Part shown: positions 37,659 to 47,222 of the stretch, piece by piece
Layout: each line of letters starts with the position of its first letter
Numbering within the stretch: the stretch's first letter is position 1
Source: Pseudomonas triclosanedens
GTDB taxonomy: Bacteria; Pseudomonadota; Gammaproteobacteria; Pseudomonadales; Pseudomonadaceae
Assembly: GCF_026686735.1 (NCBI RefSeq)
Contig: NZ_CP113432.1
Span: 5,755,001 to 5,819,000 of the forward strand
Length of the DNA stretch: 64,000 nucleotides
Reading direction: 5' to 3'
Notes under the pieces: generated by a model
Seen by the model: the letters and a program-made list of their open reading frames with translations, nothing else
Database searches by the model: none
Told to the model about the DNA's origin: nothing
Position numbers and translations under genes: made by a program

Positions 37659-38261
37659 ATGACCACCGACCGCAACATCCGCTGGCACGCAGGCCGCCTG
37701 AGCATCGCAGAGCGCGCCTCCCGGCTGCGGCAGCAGCCCGCCACGCTCTGGCTCACCGGCCTGAGCGGTTCGGGCAAATCGACGCTCGCCTTTGCCCTGG
37801 AATACGCCCTGCACGAGCTTGGCTATTCCGCCGTCGTGCTGGACGGCGACAACGTACGCCACGGGCTGTGCAAGGACCTGGGCTTTTCCCACGAGGACCG
37901 AACCGAGAACATCCGGCGCGTGGCCGAAGTCGCGCACCTGATGAACGACGCCGGGCTGATCGTCATCACCTCCTTCATCTCCCCGTTCCGCCAGGACCGC
38001 GAACAGGCCCGCGCGATCATCGGCGAACAGCGCTTCCGTGAAATCCACCTCAGCACCACCCTGAAGGTCTGCGAGCAACGCGATCCCAAGGGCCTGTACA
38101 AGAAGGCCCGCGCGGGAACACTGCCCGAATTCACCGGCATCAGCTCGCCTTACGAGGAACCGCTGGCGCCATTCGAGAGCATCGACACCGACCGCCTGAG
38201 CCTTGAGGAAAGTGTGGCGCGGCTGATGAACCTGCTCGAACTGCAGCCCATCGAGCGCTGA
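37659..38261 (+). CDS. cysC: Adenylyl-sulfate kinase (stand-alone CysC)
   Basis: 200 residues. P-loop GLSGSGKST, DGDNVRHGLCKDLGFS, DRTENIRRVAEVAHLMNDAGLIVITSFISPFR and DPKGLYKKARAGTLPEFTGISSPYE are the complete APS-kinase blocks. It phosphorylates APS to PAPS, the sulfate donor. It lies 27 bases after the sulfotransferase fusion with AGGAAG before its ATG. Pseudomonas normally makes PAPS with a CysN-CysC fusion for cysteine synthesis; a separate copy next to a sulfotransferase points to a dedicated supply for glycan sulfation. Confidence 0.93.
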   Translation: MTTDRNIRWHAGRLSIAERASRLRQQPATLWLTGLSGSGKSTLAFALEYALHELGYSAVVLDGDNVRHGLCKDLGFSHEDRTENIRRVAEVAHLMNDAGLIVITSFISPFRQDREQARAIIGEQRFREIHLSTTLKVCEQRDPKGLYKKARAGTLPEFTGISSPYEEPLAPFESIDTDRLSLEESVARLMNLLELQPIER

Positions 38262-38297
38262 TCGGTGTAGCATCCACGGCGGATACGACCGCACGCG

Positions 38298-40109
38298 ATG
38301 TACGCCACCTTGAACCATTACCTGACCCGCTGGCGTTCGCTGGCCATCCTGGCGCTCCTGCTCGCACCGCTATTGTGGCCGCTGCACCACTTCGCGGAGC
38401 GCTACTACAGCGAGCAGATCGCCGGACAGAACCAGCAGACCCTCGACCTCTACGTCGCCAACCTGCTCGGCACCCTGCGCCGCTATGAAGACCTGCCGCC
38501 GATCCTCGGCGAGCTGCCCACCCTGCGCGCCGCACTTCAATCCCCCACCGACCGGGCCCTGCAAAGCGCCGCCAACCTGGAACTGGCGCGCATCCGCGGG
38601 CGCACCGGCGCCGACGTCATCTACCTGATGAGCCCGGACGGGCTGACCCGCGCCGCCTCCAACTGGGATCAGGAAGACAGTTTCGTCGGCCGCAACTTCT
38701 CATTCCGCCCCTATTACAAGGAAGCGATGCAGGGCCGGCCCGCGCGCTTCTTCGGCCTGGGCACCACCTCCAAGCGGCGAGGCTACTTCTTCGCCAGTGA
38801 AGTGCGCGACGGCACGCGGCTGCTCGGCGTACTGGTAGTGAAGGTCGACCTGGAGCACATGGAACAATTGTGGGGCAACACCCCCGACCAGTTGCTGGTG
38901 ATGGACGGCAACGGCGTTGTCATCCTCTCCTCCAACAACGCCTGGCGCTTCCACAGCAGCCGCGAACTGTCGCCGGCCAAGCAGCGCGAGATCGCAGAGA
39001 ACATCCCCTACCCGATCCTGCAGCCCAAGCCGCTGAAGATCGACCAGCGCCGCTGGCTCAGCCAGAGCCGCGAACTGCCCGAGACTGGCTGGACCGTCAG
39101 CATCTATACCCCGCGCGTTCAGGTGGACAACCCCGTGCGCAGCGTCGTGATCATCGGCGCTGCCACGCTGGTGGCGATGCTCCTGCTGCTCTCGCTGCTG
39201 ACCATCAGCCGCCGCCACTACCTGGAACGCATCGCCCTGGAGGCGCAAGCCAAGCACGAACTGGAAATCCGGGTACTGGAACGAACCCGCGAACTCGAAG
39301 ACGCGAATGCCCGCCTGCAGCAGGAAGTCAGCAACCGCGAACAGGCCCAGCGCGAACTGATGCACGCCCAGGACGAAGTCGTGCAGGCCGGCAAGCTGAC
39401 CGCCCTGGGCACCATGTCCGCCAGCATCAGCCACGAACTCAACCAGCCGCTCGCGGCGATCCGCAGCTATGCCGACAATGCCCGGGTGCTGCTCGATCAC
39501 GAACGTCTCGACGATGCCCGCGGCAACCTGGTGCAGATCAGCGAGCTCACCGGCCGCATGGCCTCGATCATCGGCCACCTCAAGGCTTACGCGCGCGGCG
39601 CGCGGCGGGCACCGGAGAACGTCGCGCTGCAACCGGCGCTCAACGACTCCCTCGCCCTGGTGGCTTCGCGGCGCCAGGCCATGCAGGTCGAACTGCTGCG
39701 CGACCTGCCCGATGCCGACATCTGGGTCCAGGCCGGCGAAACGCGCCTGCGGCAGATCCTCGCCAACCTGCTGGCCAATGCCCTCGACGCCCTCAGCGAA
39801 AAGGCGCCGCCCCGGCGCATCTGGCTCATCGCCAGCCAGACCCCGGAGCGCGTGATCCTCTCCCTGCGCGACAACGGCCCCGGCTTCTCCGACGAAGCGC
39901 TGGCCCATGCCCGCGAACCCTTCTTCACCACCAAGACCAGCGCCAAGGGGCTGGGACTGGGGCTGGCGATCTGCGACACGCTGCTGCGCGCGCTGGGCGG
40001 GCACCTCGAACTGGGTAACCACCCCGAAGGCGGCGCTCTCGTACAATTGCACCTGTTGCCGGGCCTTCCCGGCGTGACTTCGACGCCGCAGGAGGAAACC
40101 CGCGCATGA
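38298..40109 (+). CDS. dctB: C4-dicarboxylate sensor histidine kinase
   Basis: 603 residues. Membrane span 1 about 16-34, periplasmic double-Cache sensor (about 35-280), span 2 (VVIIGAATLVAMLLLLSLL, about 283-303), coiled-coil linker, then HisKA with SISHELNQPLAAIRSYADNA (phosphorylated His379) and the ATPase with NLLANALDA, DNGPGFSDEA and GLGLGLAICDTLL. Senses succinate, fumarate or malate and phosphorylates DctD, whose ATG overlaps its stop by four bases. Same pair at PAO1 PA5165-PA5166. Confidence 0.93.
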   Translation: MYATLNHYLTRWRSLAILALLLAPLLWPLHHFAERYYSEQIAGQNQQTLDLYVANLLGTLRRYEDLPPILGELPTLRAALQSPTDRALQSAANLELARIRGRTGADVIYLMSPDGLTRAASNWDQEDSFVGRNFSFRPYYKEAMQGRPARFFGLGTTSKRRGYFFASEVRDGTRLLGVLVVKVDLEHMEQLWGNTPDQLLVMDGNGVVILSSNNAWRFHSSRELSPAKQREIAENIPYPILQPKPLKIDQRRWLSQSRELPETGWTVSIYTPRVQVDNPVRSVVIIGAATLVAMLLLLSLLTISRRHYLERIALEAQAKHELEIRVLERTRELEDANARLQQEVSNREQAQRELMHAQDEVVQAGKLTALGTMSASISHELNQPLAAIRSYADNARVLLDHERLDDARGNLVQISELTGRMASIIGHLKAYARGARRAPENVALQPALNDSLALVASRRQAMQVELLRDLPDADIWVQAGETRLRQILANLLANALDALSEKAPPRRIWLIASQTPERVILSLRDNGPGFSDEALAHAREPFFTTKTSAKGLGLGLAICDTLLRALGGHLELGNHPEGGALVQLHLLPGLPGVTSTPQEETRA

Positions 40110-41497
40110 GTTCGGCAGCGCCGTTCGACCCCACCACCCAGGTGCTCCTGATCGATGACGATCCACACCTGCGCCAGGCGCTATGCCAGACCCTCGACCT
40201 GGCCGGCTTCAAGGTCGTCGCCCTGGCCGACGCCCGCCAGCTCGACACGCAGCAGGCACTGGACTGGCCCGGCGTCATCGTCAGCGATATCCGCATGCCC
40301 GGCATCGACGGCCTGCAACTGCTCGAGCAAGTGCACGGCGTGGACTCCGGGCTGCCGGTGATCCTGGTCACCGGCCACGGCGACGTGCCGCTGGCGGTCA
40401 AGGCCATGCGCTCGGGCGCCTATGACTTCCTGGAAAAACCCTTTCCCAGCGACGCCCTGCTCGACAGCGTGCGCCGCGCTCTCGACGTGCGCCGGCTGGT
40501 GCTGGAAAACCGCAGCCTGCGCCTGGCACTGTCCGAACAGAAGGAGCTGCGCGGCCGCCTGCTCGGCCAGTCCGCGCCCATGCAGCGCCTGCAGCAGCAG
40601 GTGGCATCGCTGGCCGCCATCCAGGCCGACGTTCTGGTACTGGGCGAGACCGGTTCGGGCAAGGAAGTGGTCGCCCGCGCATTGCACGACCTTTCCAGCC
40701 GCCGCAATGGCCCCTTCGTCGCCATCAACGCCGGCGCGCTTGCCGAGTCGGTGGTGGAGAGCGAGCTGTTCGGCCATGAACAGGGCGCCTTCACCGGAGC
40801 GCAGAAGCGGCGCATCGGCAAGTTCGAGTACGCCAACGGCGGCACACTGTTCCTCGACGAGATCGAGAGCATGAGCCTGGATATCCAGGTGAAGCTGCTG
40901 CGCCTGTTGCAGGAGCGCACGGTGGAACGCCTGGGGTCCAACCAGCTCATCGCGCTGGACATCCGCATCATCGCGGCGACCAAGGAAGACCTGCGCCTGG
41001 CCTCCGACGAAGGCCGCTTCCGCGCCGACCTCTATTACCGCCTCAACGTCGCCAGTTTGCGAATTCCACCGCTGCGCGAACGCGGCGACGACATTCTCCT
41101 GCTGTTCCAGCACTTCGCCGAACGCGGCGCCCAGCGCCACGGTCTGACACCGCGCCCGCTGGATTCCGCGCAGCGCGCGCAGTTGCTGGCCCACGGCTGG
41201 CCCGGCAACGTGCGCGAACTGCAGAACGCGGCCGAACGCTACGCGCTGGGGCTGGACCTTGGCCTGGACGAGAGCCGCTCGCTGGCAATGCCGACGGCCA
41301 CGGGAGGCGGGCTGAACGAACAGGTCGAAGCCTTCGAGCGCTCGCTGATCGCCGCCGAGATGGCGCGCCCCCACGGCTCGCTGCGCAGTCTCTCCGAAGC
41401 GCTCGGCGTGCCGCGCAAGACATTGCACGACAAGCTGCGCAAGCATGGCCTGCTGTTCTCCGGTGGCGGGAATCCCGCCGACGATAGCGATGGATGA
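40106..41497 (+). CDS. dctD: C4-dicarboxylate response regulator, sigma-54 activator
   Basis: 463 residues. Receiver with VLLIDDDPHL and phosphoacceptor Asp near 61 (SDIRMPGIDG); AAA+ domain with Walker A GETGSGKE (about 180), the sigma-54-contacting GAFTGA loop (about 228), Walker B GGTLFLDEI and R-finger region; Fis-type helix-turn-helix at the C-terminus (LRSLSEALGVPRKTLHDKLRKHGL). Activates RpoN promoters of dicarboxylate transport genes. A perfect RpoN promoter lies 79 bases after its stop, but no transporter gene follows. GGCGGGA-A-TCCCGCC at 41465-41479, within its last codons, could be an upstream activator site. Confidence 0.93.
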   Translation: MSSAAPFDPTTQVLLIDDDPHLRQALCQTLDLAGFKVVALADARQLDTQQALDWPGVIVSDIRMPGIDGLQLLEQVHGVDSGLPVILVTGHGDVPLAVKAMRSGAYDFLEKPFPSDALLDSVRRALDVRRLVLENRSLRLALSEQKELRGRLLGQSAPMQRLQQQVASLAAIQADVLVLGETGSGKEVVARALHDLSSRRNGPFVAINAGALAESVVESELFGHEQGAFTGAQKRRIGKFEYANGGTLFLDEIESMSLDIQVKLLRLLQERTVERLGSNQLIALDIRIIAATKEDLRLASDEGRFRADLYYRLNVASLRIPPLRERGDDILLLFQHFAERGAQRHGLTPRPLDSAQRAQLLAHGWPGNVRELQNAAERYALGLDLGLDESRSLAMPTATGGGLNEQVEAFERSLIAAEMARPHGSLRSLSEALGVPRKTLHDKLRKHGLLFSGGGNPADDSDG

Positions 41498-41575
41498 GCA
41501 AGAATCCGCCGAAGCATTGAAAGGTTCGTGAGAGGAAACACTGCCCGAATGCGGGTGCGGCAGCCTGACGCAGGC

Positions 41576-41591
41576 TGGCACGCCGCTTGCT
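41576..41591 (+). promoter_or_regulatory. Sigma-54 (RpoN) promoter, without its expected gene
   Basis: TGGCACG-CCGC-TTGCT matches the consensus TGGCACG-N4-TTGCW exactly, with GG and GC separated by ten bases. It overlaps a CAGCCTG-ACG-CAGGCTG inverted repeat (41561-41577). Expected target dctP is missing; transcription would enter a structured non-coding region. Confidence 0.8.
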
Positions 41592-41621
41592 CCTGTCTGA
41601 CCGGCGCGCCTTGCGCACCTT

Positions 41622-41645
41622 CGTACCACGCCAGTTCGTGGTACG
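41622..41645 (+). repeat. Hairpin 1 downstream of the sigma-54 promoter
   Basis: CGTACCACG / CGTGGTACG, perfect 9-bp arms, 6-base loop. About 20-25 bases after the expected start site. Confidence 0.6.
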
Positions 41646-41646
41646 C

Positions 41647-41669
41647 CCAGCGGGCCACGAACCCGCTGG
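41647..41669 (+). repeat. Hairpin 2 downstream of the sigma-54 promoter
   Basis: CCAGCGGG / CCCGCTGG, perfect 8-bp arms; its loop CCACGAA is complementary to TTCGTGG in hairpin 1, so the two could interact. Confidence 0.6.
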
Positions 41670-41756
41670 AGTCCTTCGGCCTCAATGCCATCTGGCGCCT
41701 TCGGCGCATCGCCGGGCGCAGCGATCCTGCCCCGGCCAATCCCTCTTCCTGATCGC

Positions 41757-41775
41757 CTCCGGCCGTGCGCCGGAG
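41757..41775 (+). repeat. Hairpin 3 downstream of the sigma-54 promoter
   Basis: CTCCGGC / GCCGGAG with a 5-base loop; an alternative larger stem GTGC...GCAC is possible with the following bases. Confidence 0.5.
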
Positions 41776-42011
41776 CACGCTCCGCACCTGCCGGCCACGT
41801 CCCGCCACCGACACTTGCTGCGGAAGGAAAACTGCCGCTTTCCGGCCAATCCAGCGGCGCAACGGAGCGCGTGCCACGAAGCCGTCACGCCACCGCGATC
41901 AAACTTTCACTAAATCCTCTCTAAATCGGGCGTTATTGGAAAACTCCTTCTATCTTTTCAGCGGGGCGAGCGGTGGTTGGAGTACCGCTCAAAACATTGG
42001 ATAGCAAGCTA

Positions 42012-42025
42012 TTGACCTGAATCAG
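42012..42025 (+). promoter_or_regulatory. ANR box of the arc operon
   Basis: TTGAC-CTGA-ATCAG fits the ANR/FNR consensus TTGAT-N4-ATCAA with two symmetric changes. Centred about 41.5 bases before an expected start near 42060 (weak -10 around 42048-42053), the class II activator position. Oxygen limitation would induce arcDABC. Confidence 0.8.
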
Positions 42026-42090
42026 GTAGCGACCCTGACAGCCAGCGCCTAATAGCTACACTCTCCAACTTCCTATAGGGAGATTCTTAA

Positions 42091-43539
42091 ATGTCGCAAG
42101 AAAGCAGCCAAAAACTACGACTCGGCGCGCTGACAGCACTGGTCGTTGGATCCATGATCGGCGGGGGTATCTTCTCCCTGCCACAAAACATGGCCGCCAG
42201 TGCAGACGTCGGCGCCATTCTCATCGGCTGGGCCATCACCGCGGTCGGTATGCTGACGCTGGCATTCGTCTTCCAGACCCTGGCCAACCGCAAACCCGAG
42301 CTTGACGGCGGTGTGTACGCATACGCCAAGGCAGGTTTCGGCGACTACATGGGCTTCTCCTCGGCCTGGGGTTACTGGATCAGCGCCTGGCTCGGCAACG
42401 TAGGCTACTTCCTGCTTCTCTTCAGCACCCTGGGCTACTTCTTCCCGATCTTCGGCAAGGGCGACACGCTGGCCGCGATCATCGGGGCGTCGGTATTGCT
42501 CTGGGCATTGCACTTCCTGGTACTGCGCGGGATCAAGGAGGCGGCGTTCATCAACACCATCACCACCGTCGCCAAGGTCGTGCCGCTGTTCCTGTTCATC
42601 CTGATCTGCCTGTTCGCCTTCAAACTGGACATCTTCACCGCCGACATCTGGGGCAAGAGCAACCCGGAACTGGGCAGCGTGATGAACCAGGTGCGCAACA
42701 TGATGCTGGTCACCGTCTGGGTGTTCATCGGCATCGAAGGCGCGAGCATCTTCTCCTCCCGTGCGGAAAAACGTTCTGACGTCGGCAAGGCCACCGTCAT
42801 CGGTTTCATCACCGTCCTGCTGTTGCTGGTACTGGTGAACGTTCTGTCGATGGGCGTGATGACTCAACCGGAACTGGCCAAGCTGCAGAACCCGTCGATG
42901 GCCCTGGTACTGGAGCACATCGTCGGTCACTGGGGTGCGGTACTGATCAGCGTCGGTCTGCTGATCTCCCTGCTGGGTGCCCTGCTCTCCTGGGTACTGC
43001 TGTGCGCCGAGATCATGTTCGCAGCGGCCAAGGACCACACCATGCCGGAGTTCCTCCGCAGGGAGAACGCCAACCAGGTGCCGGCCAACGCACTGTGGCT
43101 GACCAACATCTGCGTACAGGTCTTCCTGGTGATCACCTTCTTCACCTCGGGCAGCTCCGACGGGATGGACCCGTACACCAAGATGCTGCTGCTGGCGACC
43201 TCGATGATCCTGGTCCCCTACTTCTGGTCCGCCGCCTACGGCCTGCTGCTGGCAGTCAAGGGCGAGACCTACGAGAAGGATCCGGGCGACCGCAGCAAAG
43301 ACCTGATCATCGCCGGCATCTCCGTCATCTACGCCATCTGGCTGATCTACGCGGGTGGTCTGAAATACCTGCTGCTGTCGGCGCTGCTGTATGCGCCGGG
43401 GGTAATCCTCTTCGCCATCGCGAAACGTGAAGTGGGCCAACCCATCTTCACCAATGTCGAGAAGCTGATTTTCGCGGCCGTTGCAATCGGGTTCCTGATC
43501 GCAGCCTACGGCCTCTACGACGGCTTCCTCTCTCTGTAA
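42091..43539 (+). CDS. arcD: Arginine/ornithine antiporter
   Basis: 482 residues with about 12-13 membrane spans, APC superfamily basic amino-acid/polyamine antiporter. Starts [30 protein letters not shown]; the [11 protein letters not shown] segment is the conserved unwound substrate helix. Exchanges external arginine for ornithine, so the deiminase pathway runs without energy cost for transport. GGGAG precedes the ATG. First of arcDABC, under the ANR box at 42012. Confidence 0.96.
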   Translation: MSQESSQKLRLGALTALVVGSMIGGGIFSLPQNMAASADVGAILIGWAITAVGMLTLAFVFQTLANRKPELDGGVYAYAKAGFGDYMGFSSAWGYWISAWLGNVGYFLLLFSTLGYFFPIFGKGDTLAAIIGASVLLWALHFLVLRGIKEAAFINTITTVAKVVPLFLFILICLFAFKLDIFTADIWGKSNPELGSVMNQVRNMMLVTVWVFIGIEGASIFSSRAEKRSDVGKATVIGFITVLLLLVLVNVLSMGVMTQPELAKLQNPSMALVLEHIVGHWGAVLISVGLLISLLGALLSWVLLCAEIMFAAAKDHTMPEFLRRENANQVPANALWLTNICVQVFLVITFFTSGSSDGMDPYTKMLLLATSMILVPYFWSAAYGLLLAVKGETYEKDPGDRSKDLIIAGISVIYAIWLIYAGGLKYLLLSALLYAPGVILFAIAKREVGQPIFTNVEKLIFAAVAIGFLIAAYGLYDGFLSL

Positions 43540-43555
43540 CTCCTGGAGACATCTC

Positions 43556-44812
43556 ATGAGCACGGAAAAAACCAAACTTGGCGTCCATTCTGAAGCTGGC
43601 AAATTGCGCAAAGTGATGGTCTGCTCGCCCGGACTCGCCCACCAACGCCTGACCCCGAGCAACTGCGACGAGTTGCTGTTCGACGACGTGATCTGGGTGA
43701 ACCAGGCCAAGCGTGACCATTTCGATTTCGTCACCAAGATGCGCGAGCGTGGCATCGACGTTCTGGAAATGCACAACCTGCTGACCGAGACCGTCCAGAA
43801 CCCCGAGGCCCTGAAGTGGATCCTCGATCGCAAGATCACCGCCGACAGCGTTGGCCTGGGCCTGACCGAAGAGCTGCGTGGCTGGCTGGAAAGCCTGGAG
43901 CCGCGCAAGCTGGCCGAGTTCCTGATCGGCGGCGTAACCGCTGACGATATCCCGGAAAGCGAAGGCTCCAAGGCGCTGAAGATGTATCGCGACTACCTGG
44001 GCCACTCCAGCTTCCTGCTGCCGCCGCTGCCCAACACCCAGTTCACCCGTGACACCACCTGCTGGATCTACGGCGGCGTGACTCTGAACCCGATGTACTG
44101 GCCGGCGCGACGTCAGGAAACCCTGCTGACCACCGCGATCTACAAGTTCCACCCGGAATTCACCAACGCCGAATTCGAAATCTGGTACGGCGATCCGGAC
44201 AAGGACCACGGCATGTCAACCCTGGAAGGTGGCGACGTCATGCCCATCGGCAACGGTGTCGTCCTGATCGGCATGGGTGAGCGTACTTCCCGCCAGGCCA
44301 TCGGCCAGGTCGCCCAGAACCTGTTCGCCAAAGGCGCTGCCGAGCGAGTCGTGGTTGCCGGCCTGCCCAAGTCCCGCGCCGCGATGCACCTGGACACCGT
44401 GTTCAGCTTCTGCGACCGCGACCTGGTGACCGTCTTCCCGGAAGTGGTCAAAGAGATCGTTCCGTTCTCCCTGCGCCCGGACGGGAAGAGCCCCTACGGC
44501 ATCAGCGTCCATCGCGAAGACAAAGACTTCATCAGCGTCGTCGCCGAATCCCTGAACCTGAAGAAACTGCGCGTCGTGGAAACCGGCGGCAACAGCTTCG
44601 CCGCCGAGCGTGAGCAGTGGGACGACGGCAACAACGTGGTCTGCCTGGAGCCGGGCGTGGTGGTCGGTTACGACCGCAACACCTACACCAACACCCTGCT
44701 GCGCAAGGCCGGCGTGGAAGTCATCACCATCAGCGCCGGTGAGCTGGGCCGGGGCCGTGGCGGCGGCCACTGCATGACCTGCCCGATCATCCGCGACCCG
44801 ATCGACTACTGA
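43556..44812 (+). CDS. arcA: Arginine deiminase
   Basis: 418 residues. Guanidino-group-modifying fold with FTRDTTCWI, the catalytic Asp/His region [10 protein letters not shown] and [11 protein letters not shown], and the nucleophile cysteine in [14 protein letters not shown] near the C-terminus. Hydrolyses arginine to citrulline and ammonia. It follows arcD by 16 bases; 140 bases with a hairpin separate it from arcB. Confidence 0.97.
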   Translation: MSTEKTKLGVHSEAGKLRKVMVCSPGLAHQRLTPSNCDELLFDDVIWVNQAKRDHFDFVTKMRERGIDVLEMHNLLTETVQNPEALKWILDRKITADSVGLGLTEELRGWLESLEPRKLAEFLIGGVTADDIPESEGSKALKMYRDYLGHSSFLLPPLPNTQFTRDTTCWIYGGVTLNPMYWPARRQETLLTTAIYKFHPEFTNAEFEIWYGDPDKDHGMSTLEGGDVMPIGNGVVLIGMGERTSRQAIGQVAQNLFAKGAAERVVVAGLPKSRAAMHLDTVFSFCDRDLVTVFPEVVKEIVPFSLRPDGKSPYGISVHREDKDFISVVAESLNLKKLRVVETGGNSFAAEREQWDDGNNVVCLEPGVVVGYDRNTYTNTLLRKAGVEVITISAGELGRGRGGGHCMTCPIIRDPIDY

Positions 44813-44868
44813 TGCTCCAGGTCTAAAGAACGCAACCAACCCCAACAGAGCGCAACCCAACTCACGAG

Positions 44869-44888
44869 GCGGCCCGAAGCCGGGCCGC
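44869..44888 (+). promoter_or_regulatory. Intercistronic hairpin arcA-arcB
   Basis: GCGGCCCG / CGGGCCGC, perfect 8-bp stem with AAGC loop, no U-run. The arc transcript is known to be processed in P. aeruginosa; this hairpin probably protects the 3-prime end of the arcDA message. Confidence 0.6.
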
Positions 44889-44952
44889 TCGCCCCGCCAG
44901 CCACGAGCTGTACTGACGAGGCCGAGATTTCCATCCCACAAGGAGAAAGAAC

Positions 44953-45963
44953 ATGGCTTTCAACATGCACAACCGCAACCTGCTCAGCCTGATGCACCAC
45001 AGCACCCGCGAGTTGCGCTATCTGCTCGACCTGTCCCGCGACCTCAAGCGCGCCAAGTACACCGGCACCGAGCAGCAACATCTGAAAGGCAACAACATCG
45101 CTCTGATCTTCGAAAAGACCTCGACCCGTACCCGTTGCGCCTTCGAAGTCGCCGCCTATGACCAAGGCGCGAACGTTACCTACATCGACCCGAACTCCTC
45201 GCAGATCGGCCACAAGGAGAGCATGAAGGACACCGCCCGAGTGCTCGGCCGCATGTACGACGCCATCGAATACCGTGGCTTCAAGCAGGAAATCGTCGAG
45301 GAACTGGCCAAGTACGCCGGCGTTCCGGTGTTCAACGGCCTGACCGACGAGTACCACCCGACCCAGATGCTGGCAGACGTGCTGACCATGCGTGAGCACA
45401 GCGACAAGCCGCTGCACGACATCGCCTACGCCTACCTGGGCGACGCCCGCAACAACATGGGTAACTCCCTGCTGCTGATCGGCGCCAAGCTGGGTATGGA
45501 TGTACGTATCGCCGCGCCGAAGGAACTGTGGCCGACCGACGAACACGTCGCCGCCTGCAAGAAGTTCGCTGAAGAGAGCGGTGCCCGCATCACCATCACC
45601 GAAGACCCGAAAGAAGCCGTGAAGGGCGTGGACTTCATCCACACCGACGTCTGGGTATCGATGGGTGAGCCGGTGGAAGCCTGGGGCGAGCGCATCAAGG
45701 AACTGCTGCCCTATCAGGTCAACATGGCCATGATCAAGGCCGCTGGCAACCCGCGCGTGAAGTTCATGCACTGCCTGCCGGCGTTCCACAACAGCGAAAC
45801 CAAGGTAGGCAAGCAGATCGCCGAACAGTATCCGAACCTGAAGAACGGCATCGAGGTCACCGAGGACGTCTTCGAGTCCCCGTACAACATCGCCTTCGAG
45901 CAAGCGGAAAACCGCATGCACACCATCAAGGCCATCCTCGTTTCGACCCTCGCCGACATGTAA
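44953..45963 (+). CDS. arcB: Catabolic ornithine carbamoyltransferase
   Basis: 336 residues. Carbamoyl-phosphate site [29 protein letters not shown], and ornithine site [10 protein letters not shown] are all present; length 336 and the [20 protein letters not shown] start match the catabolic enzyme rather than ArgF. Cleaves citrulline phosphorolytically to ornithine and carbamoyl phosphate. AAGGAG precedes the ATG. Confidence 0.97.
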   Translation: MAFNMHNRNLLSLMHHSTRELRYLLDLSRDLKRAKYTGTEQQHLKGNNIALIFEKTSTRTRCAFEVAAYDQGANVTYIDPNSSQIGHKESMKDTARVLGRMYDAIEYRGFKQEIVEELAKYAGVPVFNGLTDEYHPTQMLADVLTMREHSDKPLHDIAYAYLGDARNNMGNSLLLIGAKLGMDVRIAAPKELWPTDEHVAACKKFAEESGARITITEDPKEAVKGVDFIHTDVWVSMGEPVEAWGERIKELLPYQVNMAMIKAAGNPRVKFMHCLPAFHNSETKVGKQIAEQYPNLKNGIEVTEDVFESPYNIAFEQAENRMHTIKAILVSTLADM

Positions 45964-45971
45964 TGCCGCGC

Positions 45972-46009
45972 CGCGCCCGGACCACGACTCGTTCGTCGGT
46001 CCGGGCGCG
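45972..46009 (+). promoter_or_regulatory. Intercistronic hairpin arcB-arcC
   Basis: CGCGCCCGGACC / GGTCCGGGCGCG, perfect 12-bp stem with a 14-base loop, nine bases after the arcB stop and before the arcC ribosome binding site. Confidence 0.65.
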
Positions 46010-46035
46010 TTTCCACTCTTTCGGAGGAATTGAAT

Positions 46036-46968
46036 ATGCGTATCGTCGTCGCATTGGGCGGCAATGCCCTGCTGCGTCGTGGCGAGCCCATGACTGCCGA
46101 CAACCAGCGCACCAACGTACGGATCGCTGCCGAGCAGATCGCCAAGGTCGCCCCCGGCAACGAACTGGTGATCGCTCACGGCAACGGCCCGCAGGTCGGC
46201 CTGCTGGCCCTGCAGGGCGCCGCCTATGAAAAGGTCGCACCCTACCCGCTCGACGTTCTCGGCGCTGAAACCGAGGGCATGATCGGCTACATGATCGAAC
46301 AGGAAATGGGCAACCTGCTGCCGTTCGAAGTGCCGTTCGCCACCATCCTCACCCAGGTCGAAGTCGATTCGAAGGACCCGGCCTTCCAGAACCCGACCAA
46401 GCCCATCGGCCCGGTCTATTCCAAGGAAGAGGCCGAAAGCCTCGCCAAGGAAAAAGGCTGGAGCATTGCGCCCGACGGCGACAAGTTCCGCCGCGTCGTG
46501 GCCAGCCCGCGTCCGAAGCGCATCTTCGAGATCCGCCCGGTCAAGTGGCTGCTGGAGAAGGGCACCATCGTCATCTGCGCAGGCGGCGGCGGCATCCCGA
46601 CCATGTATGACGAGTCGGGCAAGAAACTCTCCGGCGTCGAAGCGGTGATCGACAAGGACCTCTGCTCCTCGCTGCTGGCCCAGGAACTGTCTGCCGACAT
46701 CCTGATCATCGCCACCGACGTGGACGCCGCCTACATCGACTGGGGCAAGCCGACCCAGAAAGCCATCGCCCAGGCGCACCCGGACGAACTGGAGCGCCTC
46801 GGTTTCGCCGCAGGCTCGATGGGACCGAAGGTCATGGCAGCCATCGAATTCGCCCGTAACACCGGCAAAGATGCCGTCATCGGCTCGCTGGAAAACATCG
46901 TGGCGATTACCCAGGGCAAGTCCGGCACCCGCGTCAGCACCAAGAAAGCCGGTATCGAATACCGTTGA
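46036..46968 (+). CDS. arcC: Carbamate kinase
   Basis: 310 residues from [18 protein letters not shown]. Amino-acid kinase fold with [24 protein letters not shown] and [14 protein letters not shown]. Makes ATP from carbamoyl phosphate and ADP, the energy-yielding step of the arginine deiminase pathway. GGAGGAA precedes the ATG. Last gene of arcDABC; a terminator follows. Confidence 0.96.
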   Translation: MRIVVALGGNALLRRGEPMTADNQRTNVRIAAEQIAKVAPGNELVIAHGNGPQVGLLALQGAAYEKVAPYPLDVLGAETEGMIGYMIEQEMGNLLPFEVPFATILTQVEVDSKDPAFQNPTKPIGPVYSKEEAESLAKEKGWSIAPDGDKFRRVVASPRPKRIFEIRPVKWLLEKGTIVICAGGGGIPTMYDESGKKLSGVEAVIDKDLCSSLLAQELSADILIIATDVDAAYIDWGKPTQKAIAQAHPDELERLGFAAGSMGPKVMAAIEFARNTGKDAVIGSLENIVAITQGKSGTRVSTKKAGIEYR

Positions 46969-46985
46969 TTCATGCCCGCAATACC

Positions 46986-47017
46986 CCGGGAGCCGCTCAA
47001 GGCTCCCGGTTTCTCTC
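46986..47017 (+). terminator. Terminator of the arcDABC operon
   Basis: CCGGGAGCC / GGCTCCCGG stem with GCTCAA loop followed by TTTCTCTCTC. Confidence 0.85.
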
Positions 47018-47222
47018 TCAGGTTTTCGCCCTATCCAACTGAAATTCGTCGCCTTCTTCCGCCAATTCCTGGCGCAAGCGTGACTCGGCAGTCATCATCC
47101 TCGTCAGCTAAAGCATTCGAATCACGTAAGCCACCGCCTGGCTTTGTGCCGGCGGGCCGCCCCCGCATGGGCTTGAACCGCCCGCACGCACAAGATGGAC
47201 TTGCTGAAGGAGTTTCCGAGAG

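Larger units (their letters stand above)
41498..42090 (+). other. 593-base gene-free region between dctD and arcD
   Basis: No credible coding sequence on either strand; short open frames have no ribosome binding sites or known motifs. It holds a sigma-54 promoter (41576-41591), several strong hairpins, and the ANR-controlled arc promoter. In P. aeruginosa this interval contains dctPQM, which is absent here. Confidence 0.7.

Noticed and set aside
41528..41924. Several short open frames between dctD and arcD
   Set aside because: No ribosome binding sites or motifs; frames conflict with one another; region explained better by promoters and hairpins. None resembles DctP, DctQ or DctM fragments.
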